A stretch of 64,000 nucleotides of DNA from Actinomycetes bacterium (GTDB taxonomy: Bacteria > Actinomycetota > Acidimicrobiia > Acidimicrobiales > Acidimicrobiaceae): positions 62,001 to 126,000 of the forward strand of contig JAKAQR010000006.1 in the NCBI GenBank assembly GCA_021819725.1. Reading direction: 5' to 3'. Below, piece by piece: positions 19,265 to 28,266 of the stretch (position 1 is the stretch's first letter; every line of letters starts with the position of its first letter). The notes beneath the pieces are model-generated. The model worked only from the letters and a program-made list of their open reading frames with translations, did no database searches and was not told the DNA's origin. A program made the translations under genes and the position numbers.

Positions 19265-19944
19265 ACGTCACCATCGTCGGTGCGGGTAAAGTGGGGACAT
19301 TCTTGGCCAAGGATCTCCACGAGGCGGGACATAACGTGCTGGTCATCGAGCGTGATGAGACACTGGTCGCCCATCTCTCCCATGAGATTGCCTGCCGTTG
19401 GCTCGTTGGTGACGGATGTGAGTTGTCGACCCTGGCCACCTGTGGACTCTCAGAGTGTGACGTCCTCGTCGCCTCAACCGGCGATGACGAAGATAATCTC
19501 GTCACCTCGCTCCTCGCCAAGCAAGAGTACGCAATTCCACGGGTCATCGCCCGGGTGAACCACCCAAAGAACCACTGGCTCTTCACACCTGCTTGGGGGG
19601 TTGATGTCGCCGTCTCGACTCCCCACCTCATCTCGTCGCTCGTCGAGGAGGCGGTCTCAGTAGGATCTATCGTCCGCCTCTTGCAGTTCTCGCGCTCGGG
19701 TGCTCGACTGGTAGAGGTCACGCTCGCCCCAGGGTCACCAGCAATCGACCGTACCATTGAGGAGCTCGCCCTCCCCCGCTCGGCCTCCGTCGTAGCCGTC
19801 GTACGGGACGGCGACTTAGCGGTTCCGCGAGGTGACACGCTCCTACGTGAAGCGGATGAAGTGATCTGTTTGACGACCGACGAGACCGACGATGCCATCC
19901 GTATCGCCCTCATCGCTCAACCGCTCGTCACCAAGTCAGAATAA
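19261..19944 (+). CDS. trkA: TrkA-type K+ uptake regulator, second copy (CeoC-like)
   Basis: A 227-aa RCK protein with VGAGKVGTFLAKDL near the N-terminus and GDDEDNLVTSLLAKQEY, then a TrkA_C domain (APGSPAIDRTIEELALPRSASVVAVVRDG). It is translationally coupled to the upstream trkA and probably forms a hetero-oligomeric gating ring with it. No TrkH/TrkG channel gene is in the window. Confidence 0.9.
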   Translation: MNVTIVGAGKVGTFLAKDLHEAGHNVLVIERDETLVAHLSHEIACRWLVGDGCELSTLATCGLSECDVLVASTGDDEDNLVTSLLAKQEYAIPRVIARVNHPKNHWLFTPAWGVDVAVSTPHLISSLVEEAVSVGSIVRLLQFSRSGARLVEVTLAPGSPAIDRTIEELALPRSASVVAVVRDGDLAVPRGDTLLREADEVICLTTDETDDAIRIALIAQPLVTKSE

Positions 19945-19956
19945 GAGGCACCAACG

Positions 19957-20754
19957 ATGGAGGGCGTGTTCTTTGACCTGGATAAAACGGTTATTGCACG
20001 TGCATCAATGCTGGCGCTCGGTACGAGATTCTTCCAGGAAGGTCTCATCACCCGTAGAACGGTCGCACGGAGCCTCTATGCCCAGACGGTCTATAAGTAC
20101 TTAGGTGCCAACGAACGCAGGCTCAAACGGCTCGAAAACGCAGTGCTCTCGCTGACTCAGGGTTGGGAGCAATCGATGGTGCTTCGGGTCGTCACCGAGG
20201 CCCTAGGCGAGATCATCACACCCTTGATCTACCGGGAGGCGATGGACCTCATCGACCTACACCACCTCGCAGGGCGTAAGGTCTTTCTCGTCTCTGCCTC
20301 CCCGGAGGAGGTAGTCGGACCGATGGCCTCCTTCCTAGGCGTCGACGGCTTCATCGGATCACGTTCACGGGTCGACGAGGCCGGCAAGTACACCGGTGAG
20401 CTGGTGTTCTACGCCTATGGCCCCTACAAAGTTGAGGCGATCGCGACTCTGGCGGCAGACCAAGACATTGACCTCGCACGTTCGTGGGCGTACTCCGACT
20501 CCTACACAGACCTTCCCATGCTCGAGATGGTTGGACACCCGGTCGCGGTGAACCCAGATCGTGTGCTCACCAAAGTAGCCAAGGAGCGTGATTGGGAGAT
20601 CTTGGAGTTCAAGGAGACAACCAAGGTCTCACGACCCTACCTCGTTCGAACCCTCCGAAACGCCGCTCTCGTAGCGGTCGTCTTACTTGGTGGTTCAGCC
20701 CCATTTCTTGGCCGCTCACTTGTGCGACGCCGCCGCACGCACCAATTGTCGTAA
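19957..20754 (+). CDS. HAD-IB family phosphatase with C-terminal membrane anchor
   Basis: A 265-aa protein with HAD motif I DLDKTVI (residues 7-13), motif II LVSASPEE, and motif III/IV YSDSYTDLPMLEMVG. These are SerB/CicA-like HAD-IB features. One hydrophobic helix (NAALVAVVLLGGSAPFLG) near the C-terminus followed by RRRR suggests an inner-membrane anchor. Substrate unknown; members of this family often sit in lipid or phosphate metabolism. Starts 12 nt after the second trkA. Confidence 0.85.
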   Translation: MEGVFFDLDKTVIARASMLALGTRFFQEGLITRRTVARSLYAQTVYKYLGANERRLKRLENAVLSLTQGWEQSMVLRVVTEALGEIITPLIYREAMDLIDLHHLAGRKVFLVSASPEEVVGPMASFLGVDGFIGSRSRVDEAGKYTGELVFYAYGPYKVEAIATLAADQDIDLARSWAYSDSYTDLPMLEMVGHPVAVNPDRVLTKVAKERDWEILEFKETTKVSRPYLVRTLRNAALVAVVLLGGSAPFLGRSLVRRRRTHQLS

Positions 20755-21164
20755 GAATCAAGCATCCTCAGAAGATCTCCACGAGATCTCAACCGCTCTG
20801 GGCGTGTGCGCAACCATCGAACTCGTGACGCACGTCCAACCCCAGAGGGGCAAGAGGAGGTGAGTTCACCCGCAGCACGCGGTTAGGACGCCTCGGGAGA
20901 ACCTTCGATGACAGCGGAGCGACCGCCATCGTCGTGGCTTGCTCAAGAACGGCTTATCCGGCTCGGTGATGCGCTTCTCTGCTGACAATCCATCGCCGCT
21001 AGGTTCACCAAGCATGTGGAGGCACCGTCGACCCAGTTGCCGACCGACGGGCCACAGGAGCGAAGGACTGATCGCCGACCACAAAGGGACCGCTAGCCAG
21101 CTCCGCCATCACACGACCCTATCGACCCGCCGACACGGCTCCGACACGGCTCGTCGTGTGCCTC
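20755..21164. other. Intergenic region downstream of the HAD gene
   Basis: About 410 bp without a supportable gene. It begins with an inverted repeat AGATCT-CCACG-AGATCT (20773-20789). A CCCC-AGA-GGGG hairpin follows near 20838, and it ends with an 11-bp tandem duplication CCGACACGGCT at 21130-21151. I compared it mentally with RNase P RNA, tmRNA and 6S RNA and saw no match. It lies between convergent units (HAD on plus, microprotein on minus), so some of these hairpins may end transcription although no T-tracts follow. Confidence 0.5.
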
Positions 21165-21245
21165 TTAGGCGAGCGTCTCTCGCACCTTCTTGGCAGCAAC
21201 AGCCACAAGGGCACCGACGATAGCGAGAAAAATGAGTTTCTTCAT
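21165..21245 (-). CDS. 26-residue membrane microprotein (DLW-39-like)
   Basis: The minus strand encodes MKKLIFLAIVGALVAVAAKK followed by VRETLA and TAA. It has two lysines, one hydrophobic helix of about 15 residues, then a basic/acidic tail. The start resembles the short actinobacterial DLW-39 family proteins, though the tail lacks their DLW segment. A TATAGT hexamer sits 6 nt before the ATG, so a leaderless transcript is possible. A hairpin ACACG-N6-CGTGT lies just after the stop. It sits downstream of a sigma factor gene. Too short for certainty. Confidence 0.6.
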   Translation of the reverse strand: MKKLIFLAIVGALVAVAAKKVRETLA

Positions 21246-21257
21246 CCCTTCACTATA
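21246..21257 (-). promoter_or_regulatory. Candidate -10 element for a leaderless microprotein mRNA
   Basis: TATAGT on the minus strand (21257-21252) is separated by GAAGGG from the ATG at 21245, the spacing expected when transcription starts on the start codon. The -35 region is weak. Confidence 0.4.
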
Positions 21258-21285
21258 AAGCTTGCGCCTAGCAAATACGTTCAGC

Positions 21286-22218
21286 TCACCCCGTTAGGAG
21301 GTCGCGCGCTCCAATATCTGCGGAGGGGTGACGCAACTTTGACATGGCCCGAGACTCAATCTGGCGAATCCGCTCGCGTGTAAGGTGAAAATATTCTCCC
21401 ACCTCCTCAAGCGTCCGGGGTTCTCCCCGATCGAGCCCATAGCGCAACTTCAAAATATCGCGCTCTCGCTGATCGAGCGGAGAGAGCAGGCGGGCAATCT
21501 CCGACGGAAGCATCGCCTCTGCCACCGCCTCAAAGGGTGACGAGGCAGAACGATCCTCCACTACATCGCCGAGTTCGGCATCGCCGTCGTCACGAAGAGG
21601 CTCCGACAACGAGACCGGATCGCCACGAAACTTCAGGGACTCGATGAGCTTATCATAAGGGAGATCGACCTCTTTGGCGAGTTCATTGACGGTGGGGCTT
21701 CGACCAAGTTTGAGCTCGAGTCGCATTTGGGCACGTTGGACGCGAGCGAGCGAATCACCAGCGTGGACTGGCAACCGTATGGTTCGCCCCGTATTGGCGA
21801 TCCCACGATTGATTGCCTGACGGATCCACCACGTGGCATAGGTGGAAAACTTGAAACCCTTGCGCCAGTCAAACTTCTCGACCGCATGAATCAGACCCAT
21901 ATTGCCCTCTTGGATCAGATCCAGGAGCGGCAATCCCGAGGCCTGATAACGCTTAGCGATCGACACAACCAGCCGCAGGTTGCCCTGAATGAACGCCTGC
22001 TTAGCGGACTCACCTCTGCGTACGATGATCAGTAACTCTCGACGGCGCTCAGCCGTTAGCCCCTCGCCGTTGAGCTCCTCACGAGCCTCGTTCGCGTCCT
22101 CCATCTCGCGGCCAAGACGACTTTCATCATCCTTTGAGAGAAGTGAATGGGTACCGATATCCCCAAGGTACAACCGAATGAGATCCTCTTCGTCGCGCTC
22201 CTGTCGTTCCCTGCTCAC
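21286..22218 (-). CDS. RNA polymerase sigma-70 factor, RpoD/HrdB-like (group 1 or 2)
   Basis: A 310-aa sigma factor with region 1.2 (DLIRLYLGDIGTHSLLSKDDE), region 2 (NMGLIHAVEKFDWRKGFKFSTYATWW), region 3 (GRSPTVNELAKEVDL) and region 4.2 (TRERIRQIESRAMSKLRHP). It lacks the long region 1.1 of principal sigma factors and ends with ARDLLTG, so it may be a group 2 alternative factor. GTG start, GGAG about 10 nt upstream. A 133-bp gap separates it from the upstream unknown gene. Confidence 0.9.
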   Translation of the reverse strand: MSRERQERDEEDLIRLYLGDIGTHSLLSKDDESRLGREMEDANEAREELNGEGLTAERRRELLIIVRRGESAKQAFIQGNLRLVVSIAKRYQASGLPLLDLIQEGNMGLIHAVEKFDWRKGFKFSTYATWWIRQAINRGIANTGRTIRLPVHAGDSLARVQRAQMRLELKLGRSPTVNELAKEVDLPYDKLIESLKFRGDPVSLSEPLRDDGDAELGDVVEDRSASSPFEAVAEAMLPSEIARLLSPLDQRERDILKLRYGLDRGEPRTLEEVGEYFHLTRERIRQIESRAMSKLRHPSADIGARDLLTG

Positions 22219-22351
22219 AGCCGGTACGTCTCCCTCTGCCCGCTCGATACCAGGGCTTTACGCGTGCTTCGAACGACCAAACCCGGATTCGATTCCACAT
22301 TAAAAACTCTACCGAATAGCGCCATAATCCAAGCCATTACGGCAAAACTGC

Positions 22352-22774
22352 CTATAAATTTGCTGCTGCTCTCCACCAATCGAGATCTCCGTGTAATTGC
22401 CGAGCAACAAAGGCAAGATTGCGATTGCCCCAGCCTCTGTCGCCAGCCAGAAGAGCGAAGACCTCATGGAGTGCCGCAATCTCCGTGTCCGGCGACGAAG
22501 AGAGGTGAGATTCGAGCGGCTCAACCGCTGACGTGAGGTCGCGGAGAAGCTCAGGGGTTGGATGAGGAGCAACGGCGATAAGGTCTCCAACAGCAATACC
22601 GAGCCAACGAGAGAACTCGATATGAACGAGACGGCGCTCCGGGGCAGTCGCAACGATCAGCTGTGCCAGTATCATGCAACGCCGTGCAACCCTGTCGATC
22701 ACCACCCGGACCTCGTCAAGCGCGAGTGGCTGTGCAAAACCGCCAACCCAATCGGGTACTCGTTGGCGTTCCAT
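22352..22774 (-). CDS. Hypothetical protein, 140 aa
   Basis: Not recognised. Begins 3 nt after the nadE stop with ATG, so probably the second gene of a nadE operon. Sequence is rich in A, L, R and V, probably all-helical (MILAQLIVATAPERR, ELLRDLTSAVEPLESHL), with two tryptophans at the C-terminus (DLDWWRAAANL). No signal peptide or membrane helix. The opposite strand is also open here, so it could be spurious, but position and spacing favour a real gene. Confidence 0.5.
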   Translation of the reverse strand: MERQRVPDWVGGFAQPLALDEVRVVIDRVARRCMILAQLIVATAPERRLVHIEFSRWLGIAVGDLIAVAPHPTPELLRDLTSAVEPLESHLSSSPDTEIAALHEVFALLAGDRGWGNRNLAFVARQLHGDLDWWRAAANL

Positions 22775-22777
22775 GGC

Positions 22778-24505
22778 TCACACGTATCCGGAGCTAATCG
22801 GCATGCGTCGATCCTTCCCGAATGCCTTCGAGGAGAGGCGGACTCCGACCGGACTCTGTCTTCGCTTGTATTCATTCCGACGAATCAGCGCATCGACCCG
22901 CGCTACCATCTCGGGGTCAAAGCCTCGTCCAACCAGTTGTGCTACCGATTGGTCCCGATCGACGAGCGAGACCAGCACCTCATCGAGGACGGGATAGTCG
23001 GGAAGTGTATCGGTGTCGAGTTGATCTGGACGCAGCTCCGCACTTGGGGGCTTGGCGAGGATCTCGGTGGGGATAACGATCTGCTGCTGGTTCAGATGCG
23101 CTGCGATGGCGTACACCTGGGTTTTATAGAGGTCCTTGATCACCGCGAACCCACCAGCCGTGTCGCCATAGAGGGTCGAATACCCCACCGCCAGCTCAGA
23201 CTTGTTACCAGTCGTGAGAACCAATCGGCCACTCCCGTTGGAGAGCGCCATCATCAGCATTCCGCGAATACGGCTCTGTAGGTTTTCATCGACAAGACCC
23301 TCGACAGGTAGCTCGCGCGCCAGGATCTCGGACAGGCTGCGATGGGCTGCCTCAATCGGCAGGGTGACGAGTTCGCAGCCGAGGTTCTTGGCAAGCGCAG
23401 TCGCATCGGTCAGGGAGCCTGGTGAGGAGTAGCGAGATGGCAAGGCAACCAACTGCACGGCCGAGGGGTCGAGCGCCGCTACCGCAAGGGCGGCAACAAG
23501 CGCCGAGTCGATACCACCCGAAACCGCAACAAGGACGCCAGGGGCATGATTCTTCCTCACATAGTCACGCGTCCCAAGCACGATGGCCTGCGTCACCTCC
23601 TCCGGATCGAAACCCTCGATAGGCGCCTCCATGGGTTTGGACAGGCCAATCGAGCTCACTGGTCTGGCATGGGTGGGTCGAGTCTTGATTATCCGCCGTC
23701 TAGCTGGCTCGACATCGGACCTCAAACCACCTCGGGGATCGAGAAGGCGCTTGCGGTAGCGGGCCTCCTCCCCCAAGAAATCAACGACCAACAGATCCTC
23801 GGTGAAACGAGCCGCTCTCGTCTGGACACTGCCGAGCGCATCGACAAAGAAGGAGCCGCCATCAAAGACCAGCTCGTCTTGACCACCGACCAGGTTGCAG
23901 TAGAGAATCGCCACCGACGCATCGGAAGCTCGGACCTCCATGAGCCGCTCTCGAGCTGCCTGTCGACCCATCTCGTATGGGGAGGCGTTCGCCACGAGCA
24001 CCAACTCAGCACCCATCGCCGACGCCTGCGCGATCGCGCCTTGTGGAGACCATGCATCCTCGCAGATGGCAAGGCCTAGCGGGACACCGTTGACCTCGAG
24101 GAGCTGTGGCTGGGGGTCGCCGGGTCGGAAATACCGGCATTCATCAAAGACGGTATAGTTGGGCAGGATCTGCTTATCATAGGTCATCTGCACCCGGTGA
24201 TCAAAAAGTACCGCGACGGAGTTATGCAGGTCATCGCCGCGTCGAACAAAACCGATCACCACCACGATATCGTCACCAACGTACTGGGCTACCTTGGCAA
24301 GTGCGGCATCGTTGGCATCGACAAACTGCGGTTGGAGGAGAAGATCCTCCGGCGGGTAACCAGTGAGCGTCAGTTCTGGGAAGAGCAGAACATCGACCCC
24401 AAGCGATCGCGCCTCCTCGATGGCGGAATAACAGCGATCGACGTTCTGTTCGATAGCTCCGACGGCAACATTAACCTGTGCGCAGGCAAGTTTGAGAGGA
24501 CTCAC
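22778..24505 (-). CDS. nadE: Glutamine-dependent NAD+ synthetase
   Basis: Amidates nicotinate adenine dinucleotide to NAD+. Residues about 1-270 are a nitrilase-type glutaminase with Glu in LLFPELTLTGYPPEDLLLQ, Lys in DKQILPNYTVFDE and Cys in GLAICEDAWSPQG. Residues about 300-575 are the ATP-pyrophosphatase synthetase, VSGGIDSALVAALA. The start GTG 24505 is set by homology (SPLKLACAQVNVAVG is the family N-terminus); the open frame continues about 112 codons upstream inside the divergent ABC gene and is discarded. Only 6 bp separate it from the ABC start. Confidence 0.93.
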   Translation of the reverse strand: MSPLKLACAQVNVAVGAIEQNVDRCYSAIEEARSLGVDVLLFPELTLTGYPPEDLLLQPQFVDANDAALAKVAQYVGDDIVVVIGFVRRGDDLHNSVAVLFDHRVQMTYDKQILPNYTVFDECRYFRPGDPQPQLLEVNGVPLGLAICEDAWSPQGAIAQASAMGAELVLVANASPYEMGRQAARERLMEVRASDASVAILYCNLVGGQDELVFDGGSFFVDALGSVQTRAARFTEDLLVVDFLGEEARYRKRLLDPRGGLRSDVEPARRRIIKTRPTHARPVSSIGLSKPMEAPIEGFDPEEVTQAIVLGTRDYVRKNHAPGVLVAVSGGIDSALVAALAVAALDPSAVQLVALPSRYSSPGSLTDATALAKNLGCELVTLPIEAAHRSLSEILARELPVEGLVDENLQSRIRGMLMMALSNGSGRLVLTTGNKSELAVGYSTLYGDTAGGFAVIKDLYKTQVYAIAAHLNQQQIVIPTEILAKPPSAELRPDQLDTDTLPDYPVLDEVLVSLVDRDQSVAQLVGRGFDPEMVARVDALIRRNEYKRRQSPVGVRLSSKAFGKDRRMPISSGYV

Positions 24506-24511
24506 ATAGTC

Positions 24512-25477
24512 ATGGTAGCCACTGACCTCGGCACCCAGAACCCTGCAATCGAAGTCAAGGATCTTGTGAAGACCTATCCTGGGGCGATCGCTGCAGTTCG
24601 TGGCGTGAGTTTCTCCATCCCTCGTGGCAGCATCTATGGGCTTCTCGGTCCCAACGGCGCAGGAAAGACAACCACCTTTGGCATGATCACCACCCGGGTG
24701 ATTCCGACCTCTGGGACGGTGATGATCAACGGCATCGACGTGGTCGCCAGACCCGCCCAGGCCAAGGGCTTCCTCGGCGTCGTTCCCCAGTCCAACACCC
24801 TTGATCGATCTCTGAGCGTCCGAGAAAACCTCACCTTCCACGGCAGATACTTCGGCATGACCGCCAAAGATGCCCGCGCAAAGGCTGATCAGCTACTGGT
24901 CCAGTTCCGCCTCCAAGAACGTGCGGCTGCACCAGTCGGGGCGCTCTCGGGAGGAATGGCGCAACGACTTATGGTTGCACGTGCCGTCATGCACAGCCCA
25001 ACCATTTTGGTACTCGATGAGCCCACCACCGGCCTCGACCCGCAGAGCAGGCTGGCGCTCTGGGAGATCCTGCGCGAGCTCAACACCGCCGGGCAGACCA
25101 TCCTCCTCTCTACCCACTACATGGATGAGGCCGACGAGCTGTGCGAGAAGATCGCCATTATGGACCATGGGCAGGTGCTTGCCCTTGACACTCCCGCTGC
25201 GCTCAAGCGGTCCTATGCAAAGCAAGCGCAGATCTCACTCGATCTCCAGGGGGCCGATCCGGAGGTGGCGACGATGTTGGCACGAGCGCTGCCAAACACC
25301 ACCGTCAGTTTTGCTGGTACGCAGCTCACCATCTCCACCGATGACCCTACCGATCTCCTGCCAATGCTGGTCAAGGAGCTCGTAGCCATGGAGATCACTT
25401 ACCGCAATCTTTCAGTACGACAGGGATCGCTCGAGAGCGTCTTTCTCGCGCTCACAGGAAGGGACCTACGAGAATGA
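24512..25477 (+). CDS. ABC transporter ATP-binding protein (DrrA/CcmA-like exporter)
   Basis: A 321-aa ATPase with Walker A GPNGAGKTT, signature SGGMAQRL, Walker B LVLDEPTTGLDP and switch histidine STHYMDEADEL. The C-terminal about 90 residues belong to the drug-resistance ATPase type (DrrA). ATG 24512 is chosen since MVATDLGTQNPAIEVKDLVK begins the domain; AGAGGA lies 11 nt upstream. Overlaps its permease gene by 4 nt. Confidence 0.9.
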   Translation: MVATDLGTQNPAIEVKDLVKTYPGAIAAVRGVSFSIPRGSIYGLLGPNGAGKTTTFGMITTRVIPTSGTVMINGIDVVARPAQAKGFLGVVPQSNTLDRSLSVRENLTFHGRYFGMTAKDARAKADQLLVQFRLQERAAAPVGALSGGMAQRLMVARAVMHSPTILVLDEPTTGLDPQSRLALWEILRELNTAGQTILLSTHYMDEADELCEKIAIMDHGQVLALDTPAALKRSYAKQAQISLDLQGADPEVATMLARALPNTTVSFAGTQLTISTDDPTDLLPMLVKELVAMEITYRNLSVRQGSLESVFLALTGRDLRE

Positions 25478-26289
25478 GTTTGACTACCGCCACGCGTTCG
25501 CACTATGCCCAGACCATCTGGTCACTCGTCGTCCGAGACATCCGGGTGCTGGTCTCCCGCTGGGTCATGTTCTTGGTGCGGGTGATCTCACAGCCCATCC
25601 TGATCGTCTTCGTACTGGCCTACGTGTTCCCTAAGATCGGACAGGGGATCGGGGGGAACGCCGCCGCTGAGGCAAAGTTCTCCACACTCCTGGTCGCTGG
25701 CGTCGTCGGGATCTCCATCATCACCCAAGGCATTCAAGCCGTTGCCCTCCCACTCGTCCAGGAGTTTTCGTTCACGCGTGAGATCGAGGACCGGGTGCTA
25801 GCGCCCGTTCCTATCTGGGGCGTTGCGAGCGCAAAGATCATCTCCGGCGCCCTCCAAGCGCTCATCGCAGCGCTGGTCGTCTTTATCGTCTCGATCTTCA
25901 TACCGGCCACCACGGTGCATCTTTCCGTCAATTGGCCACTTGTGCTCACCATCATCCCCATCGCCGCAGTGCTCTCGGGGGCGCTTGGGCTCGCCATCGG
26001 TACGATCGTTCCTCCTACACAGGTCGCTTTTATCTTCGCAATCATTCTGTTGCCAATGACTTTTCTCGGCGCCGTCTACTACCCCTGGACCAGCCTCGGC
26101 ACTATTCCCTGGCTCAAATGGGCGGTCCTGATCAATCCGTTGATCTATATCAACGAAGGGCTGCGCGCAGCGCTCACTACCGGCATCCCCCATATGAATC
26201 TGTATGGGGTCTATGGGGGGCTGATCGGCTTCTTTCTCCTCCTTCTCTTCATCGGCATCAGAGGTTTCAAGAACCGGGTGATCAGTTAA
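25474..26289 (+). CDS. ABC-2 type transporter permease
   Basis: A 271-aa inner-membrane protein with six predicted helices, ending MNLYGVYGGLIGFFLLLLF. The ABC-2 region includes GALGLAIGTIVPPTQVAFIFAIILLPMTFLGAVYYP. The start ATG overlaps the ATPase stop as ATGA. Together with the upstream gene it forms a two-component exporter; cargo unknown. Confidence 0.88.
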   Translation: MSLTTATRSHYAQTIWSLVVRDIRVLVSRWVMFLVRVISQPILIVFVLAYVFPKIGQGIGGNAAAEAKFSTLLVAGVVGISIITQGIQAVALPLVQEFSFTREIEDRVLAPVPIWGVASAKIISGALQALIAALVVFIVSIFIPATTVHLSVNWPLVLTIIPIAAVLSGALGLAIGTIVPPTQVAFIFAIILLPMTFLGAVYYPWTSLGTIPWLKWAVLINPLIYINEGLRAALTTGIPHMNLYGVYGGLIGFFLLLLFIGIRGFKNRVIS

Positions 26290-26400
26290 GACACCTTGTT
26301 GAGATATACTTGAACACAGCAACTATTCAGCCCGCTATCAGTGTCTTGATGCATAATCTCGGTAGCCTATCTCGCAACTACCTTGAGGAGGAAGTGACCA

Positions 26401-27333
26401 ATGATAGAAGCACATGGCCTTACCAAGACCTATGAGGGGACTCTGGCGGTCGATCACCTCGACTTCCAAGTGGTCGAGGGACGGGTCACCGGTTTCCTCG
26501 GGCCGAACGGAGCGGGCAAATCGACGACGATGCGGATGATCATGGGTCTTGACCACCCAAGCGAAGGCTCTGTACTCATCAACGGTCAACACTTCTCCGA
26601 ACTGAAAAACCCGCTTCGGACCATCGGAGCCCTGCTCGAAGCCAAAGCCTATCATCCGGGTCGCACCGCTCGCAATCATCTCTTGGCGCTCGCCGCCACG
26701 AACCATATCTCCAAACAGCGTGTTGACGAGGTGCTTGACCTCGTAGGGCTTACCTCAGTCGCAGATCGGCGAGCGGGCACCTTCTCGCTCGGCATGGGTC
26801 AACGACTCGGCATCGCCGCAGCCCTGCTCGGCGATGCCCCGCTCCTCCTCTTCGACGAGCCAGTCAACGGACTCGATCCTGAGGGAATTCTTTGGATTCG
26901 CCACCTCTTGCGCGGTTTGGCAGCAGAGGGCCGTGGCATCTTCGTCTCCAGCCACCTCATGAGCGAGATGGCGCTCACGGCTGATCATGTCGTGGTCATT
27001 GGTCGGGGCAAGCTTGTCGCCGACACCGACATGACTAACTTCATCGACGCCAACTCAGGCAAGACGACGCTGGTACGAACGCCACGTCGAGACGAACTCC
27101 AAGCCCTGCTCGCCCAACGGGGCGCGACCATGACCAACGTCGACCCAGACGGCCTACAAGTAACTGGCCTTGAGACCGCAGCTATCGGTGAGATCGCCTT
27201 CTCGGCAGGCATCGTACTCCATGAACTCGCCAGCGTCTCCGCTAGCCTTGAGGACGCCTTCATGAGCCTGATGCAAGATGACGTTGAGTTCCAGTCCCAT
27301 ACCGCAGTCCAGCTAGAAGGGGAGCGCGCATGA
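26401..27333 (+). CDS. ABC transporter ATP-binding protein (second exporter)
   Basis: A 310-aa ATPase: Walker A GPNGAGKSTT (about residues 35-44), signature SLGMGQRLGIA, Walker B LLLFDEPVNGLDPEG, H-loop SSHLMSEMALTADH. BcrA-like. It follows a 111-bp gap after the first exporter, with GAGGAGG 7 nt before the ATG, so it may have its own promoter. Overlaps the next permease gene by 4 nt. Confidence 0.9.
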   Translation: MIEAHGLTKTYEGTLAVDHLDFQVVEGRVTGFLGPNGAGKSTTMRMIMGLDHPSEGSVLINGQHFSELKNPLRTIGALLEAKAYHPGRTARNHLLALAATNHISKQRVDEVLDLVGLTSVADRRAGTFSLGMGQRLGIAAALLGDAPLLLFDEPVNGLDPEGILWIRHLLRGLAAEGRGIFVSSHLMSEMALTADHVVVIGRGKLVADTDMTNFIDANSGKTTLVRTPRRDELQALLAQRGATMTNVDPDGLQVTGLETAAIGEIAFSAGIVLHELASVSASLEDAFMSLMQDDVEFQSHTAVQLEGERA

Positions 27334-28133
27334 GTGTGACCACCACAACCCAACGTCGCCAGAGCTTTGGTGACCTACTCGCCTCGGAATGGGTGAAGAT
27401 CCGCTCAGTGCGCTCTACCATTCTCACCCTCCTTATCACCGCGATCCTGACCATTGGCATCTCATCGCTTGGGGCGTGGGCGATCGCGGCGAACTGGAAT
27501 CACGTTAGCCCAGCACAGCATCTGGGCTTCGACCCGACCTCACGAAGCCTCTCGGGCGTGCTCCTCGGTCAGCTTGCCCTTGGCGTGCTCGGAATTTTGG
27601 TCTTTACGGCTGAGGTCGCGACCGGCACCATCAGTGCGACCTTGACGGCGGCGGCCTCTCGGTCCAAGGTCCTTCTCGCAAAAATTACGATGTTCGCCAT
27701 CGTGGCGATCATCGTTGGCGAGATCGTGAGTTTTGCCAGCTTCTTCGCCGGCCAAGCTCTGCTCTCGGGCACGACACCGACCGCATCGCTCGGCGGCGCC
27801 AATGTTTTGCGTGCGGTCGCGGGTACCGGCCTGTACATGGCGCTTCTCGCGCTCTTTGCATTAGGTCTTGGCGTCATCGTTCGCCATACCGCTGGCGCGA
27901 TCACCACCTTTGTCGCGTTAGTCTTGGTGCTGCCACTGTTGGTGACAGCGCTGCCAACCTCACTCGCAAACGCTATCAACAAATTTCTGCCCTTCACGAT
28001 CGGACAGACGATGATGAGCGTGCACTCCCAACCAGATACCTTCAGTGCATGGCTCGGTCTCGGCCTCCTCGCCATCTATACCATTCTTGTCCTGCTGATC
28101 GCCAACTGGAGACTGACCAGTCGAGACGCCTAA
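27330..28133 (+). CDS. ABC transporter permease (second exporter)
   Basis: A 267-aa protein with six hydrophobic segments, opening SFGDLLASEWVKIRSVRSTI, typical of ABC-2 permeases paired with BcrA-like ATPases (SEWxKxR motif). The ATGA overlap couples it to the ATPase. Function unknown; related modules export peptides or lantibiotics, or act in resistance. Confidence 0.86.
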   Translation: MSVTTTTQRRQSFGDLLASEWVKIRSVRSTILTLLITAILTIGISSLGAWAIAANWNHVSPAQHLGFDPTSRSLSGVLLGQLALGVLGILVFTAEVATGTISATLTAAASRSKVLLAKITMFAIVAIIVGEIVSFASFFAGQALLSGTTPTASLGGANVLRAVAGTGLYMALLALFALGLGVIVRHTAGAITTFVALVLVLPLLVTALPTSLANAINKFLPFTIGQTMMSVHSQPDTFSAWLGLGLLAIYTILVLLIANWRLTSRDA

Positions 28134-28266
28134 CGCCCTGTCCCACTTCTCCTGGGAGTCGATGGTCAGGTAGACATCAAGCGTTGCCACCTCTCTTTTG
28201 TCTTCGTCAACGCCCTGATCATTTACGCTGATCGTTTGCTGTAGCCATCTCCACGACCACAGACGA

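Noticed and set aside
19245..19913. 222-codon minus-strand open frame
   Set aside because: Antisense to the second trkA, Ser/Arg-rich without domain character.
20755..21164. Structured RNA such as RNase P RNA, tmRNA or 6S RNA
   Set aside because: None of the conserved core sequences of these RNAs is present; only small hairpins.
24197..24511. 105-codon upstream extension of the first ABC ATPase
   Set aside because: Antisense to the nadE N-terminal domain; the ATPase domain begins just after ATG 24512.
24506..24841. 112-codon upstream extension of nadE
   Set aside because: Reads the ABC gene backwards; His/Gly/Asp-rich and unlike any NadE.
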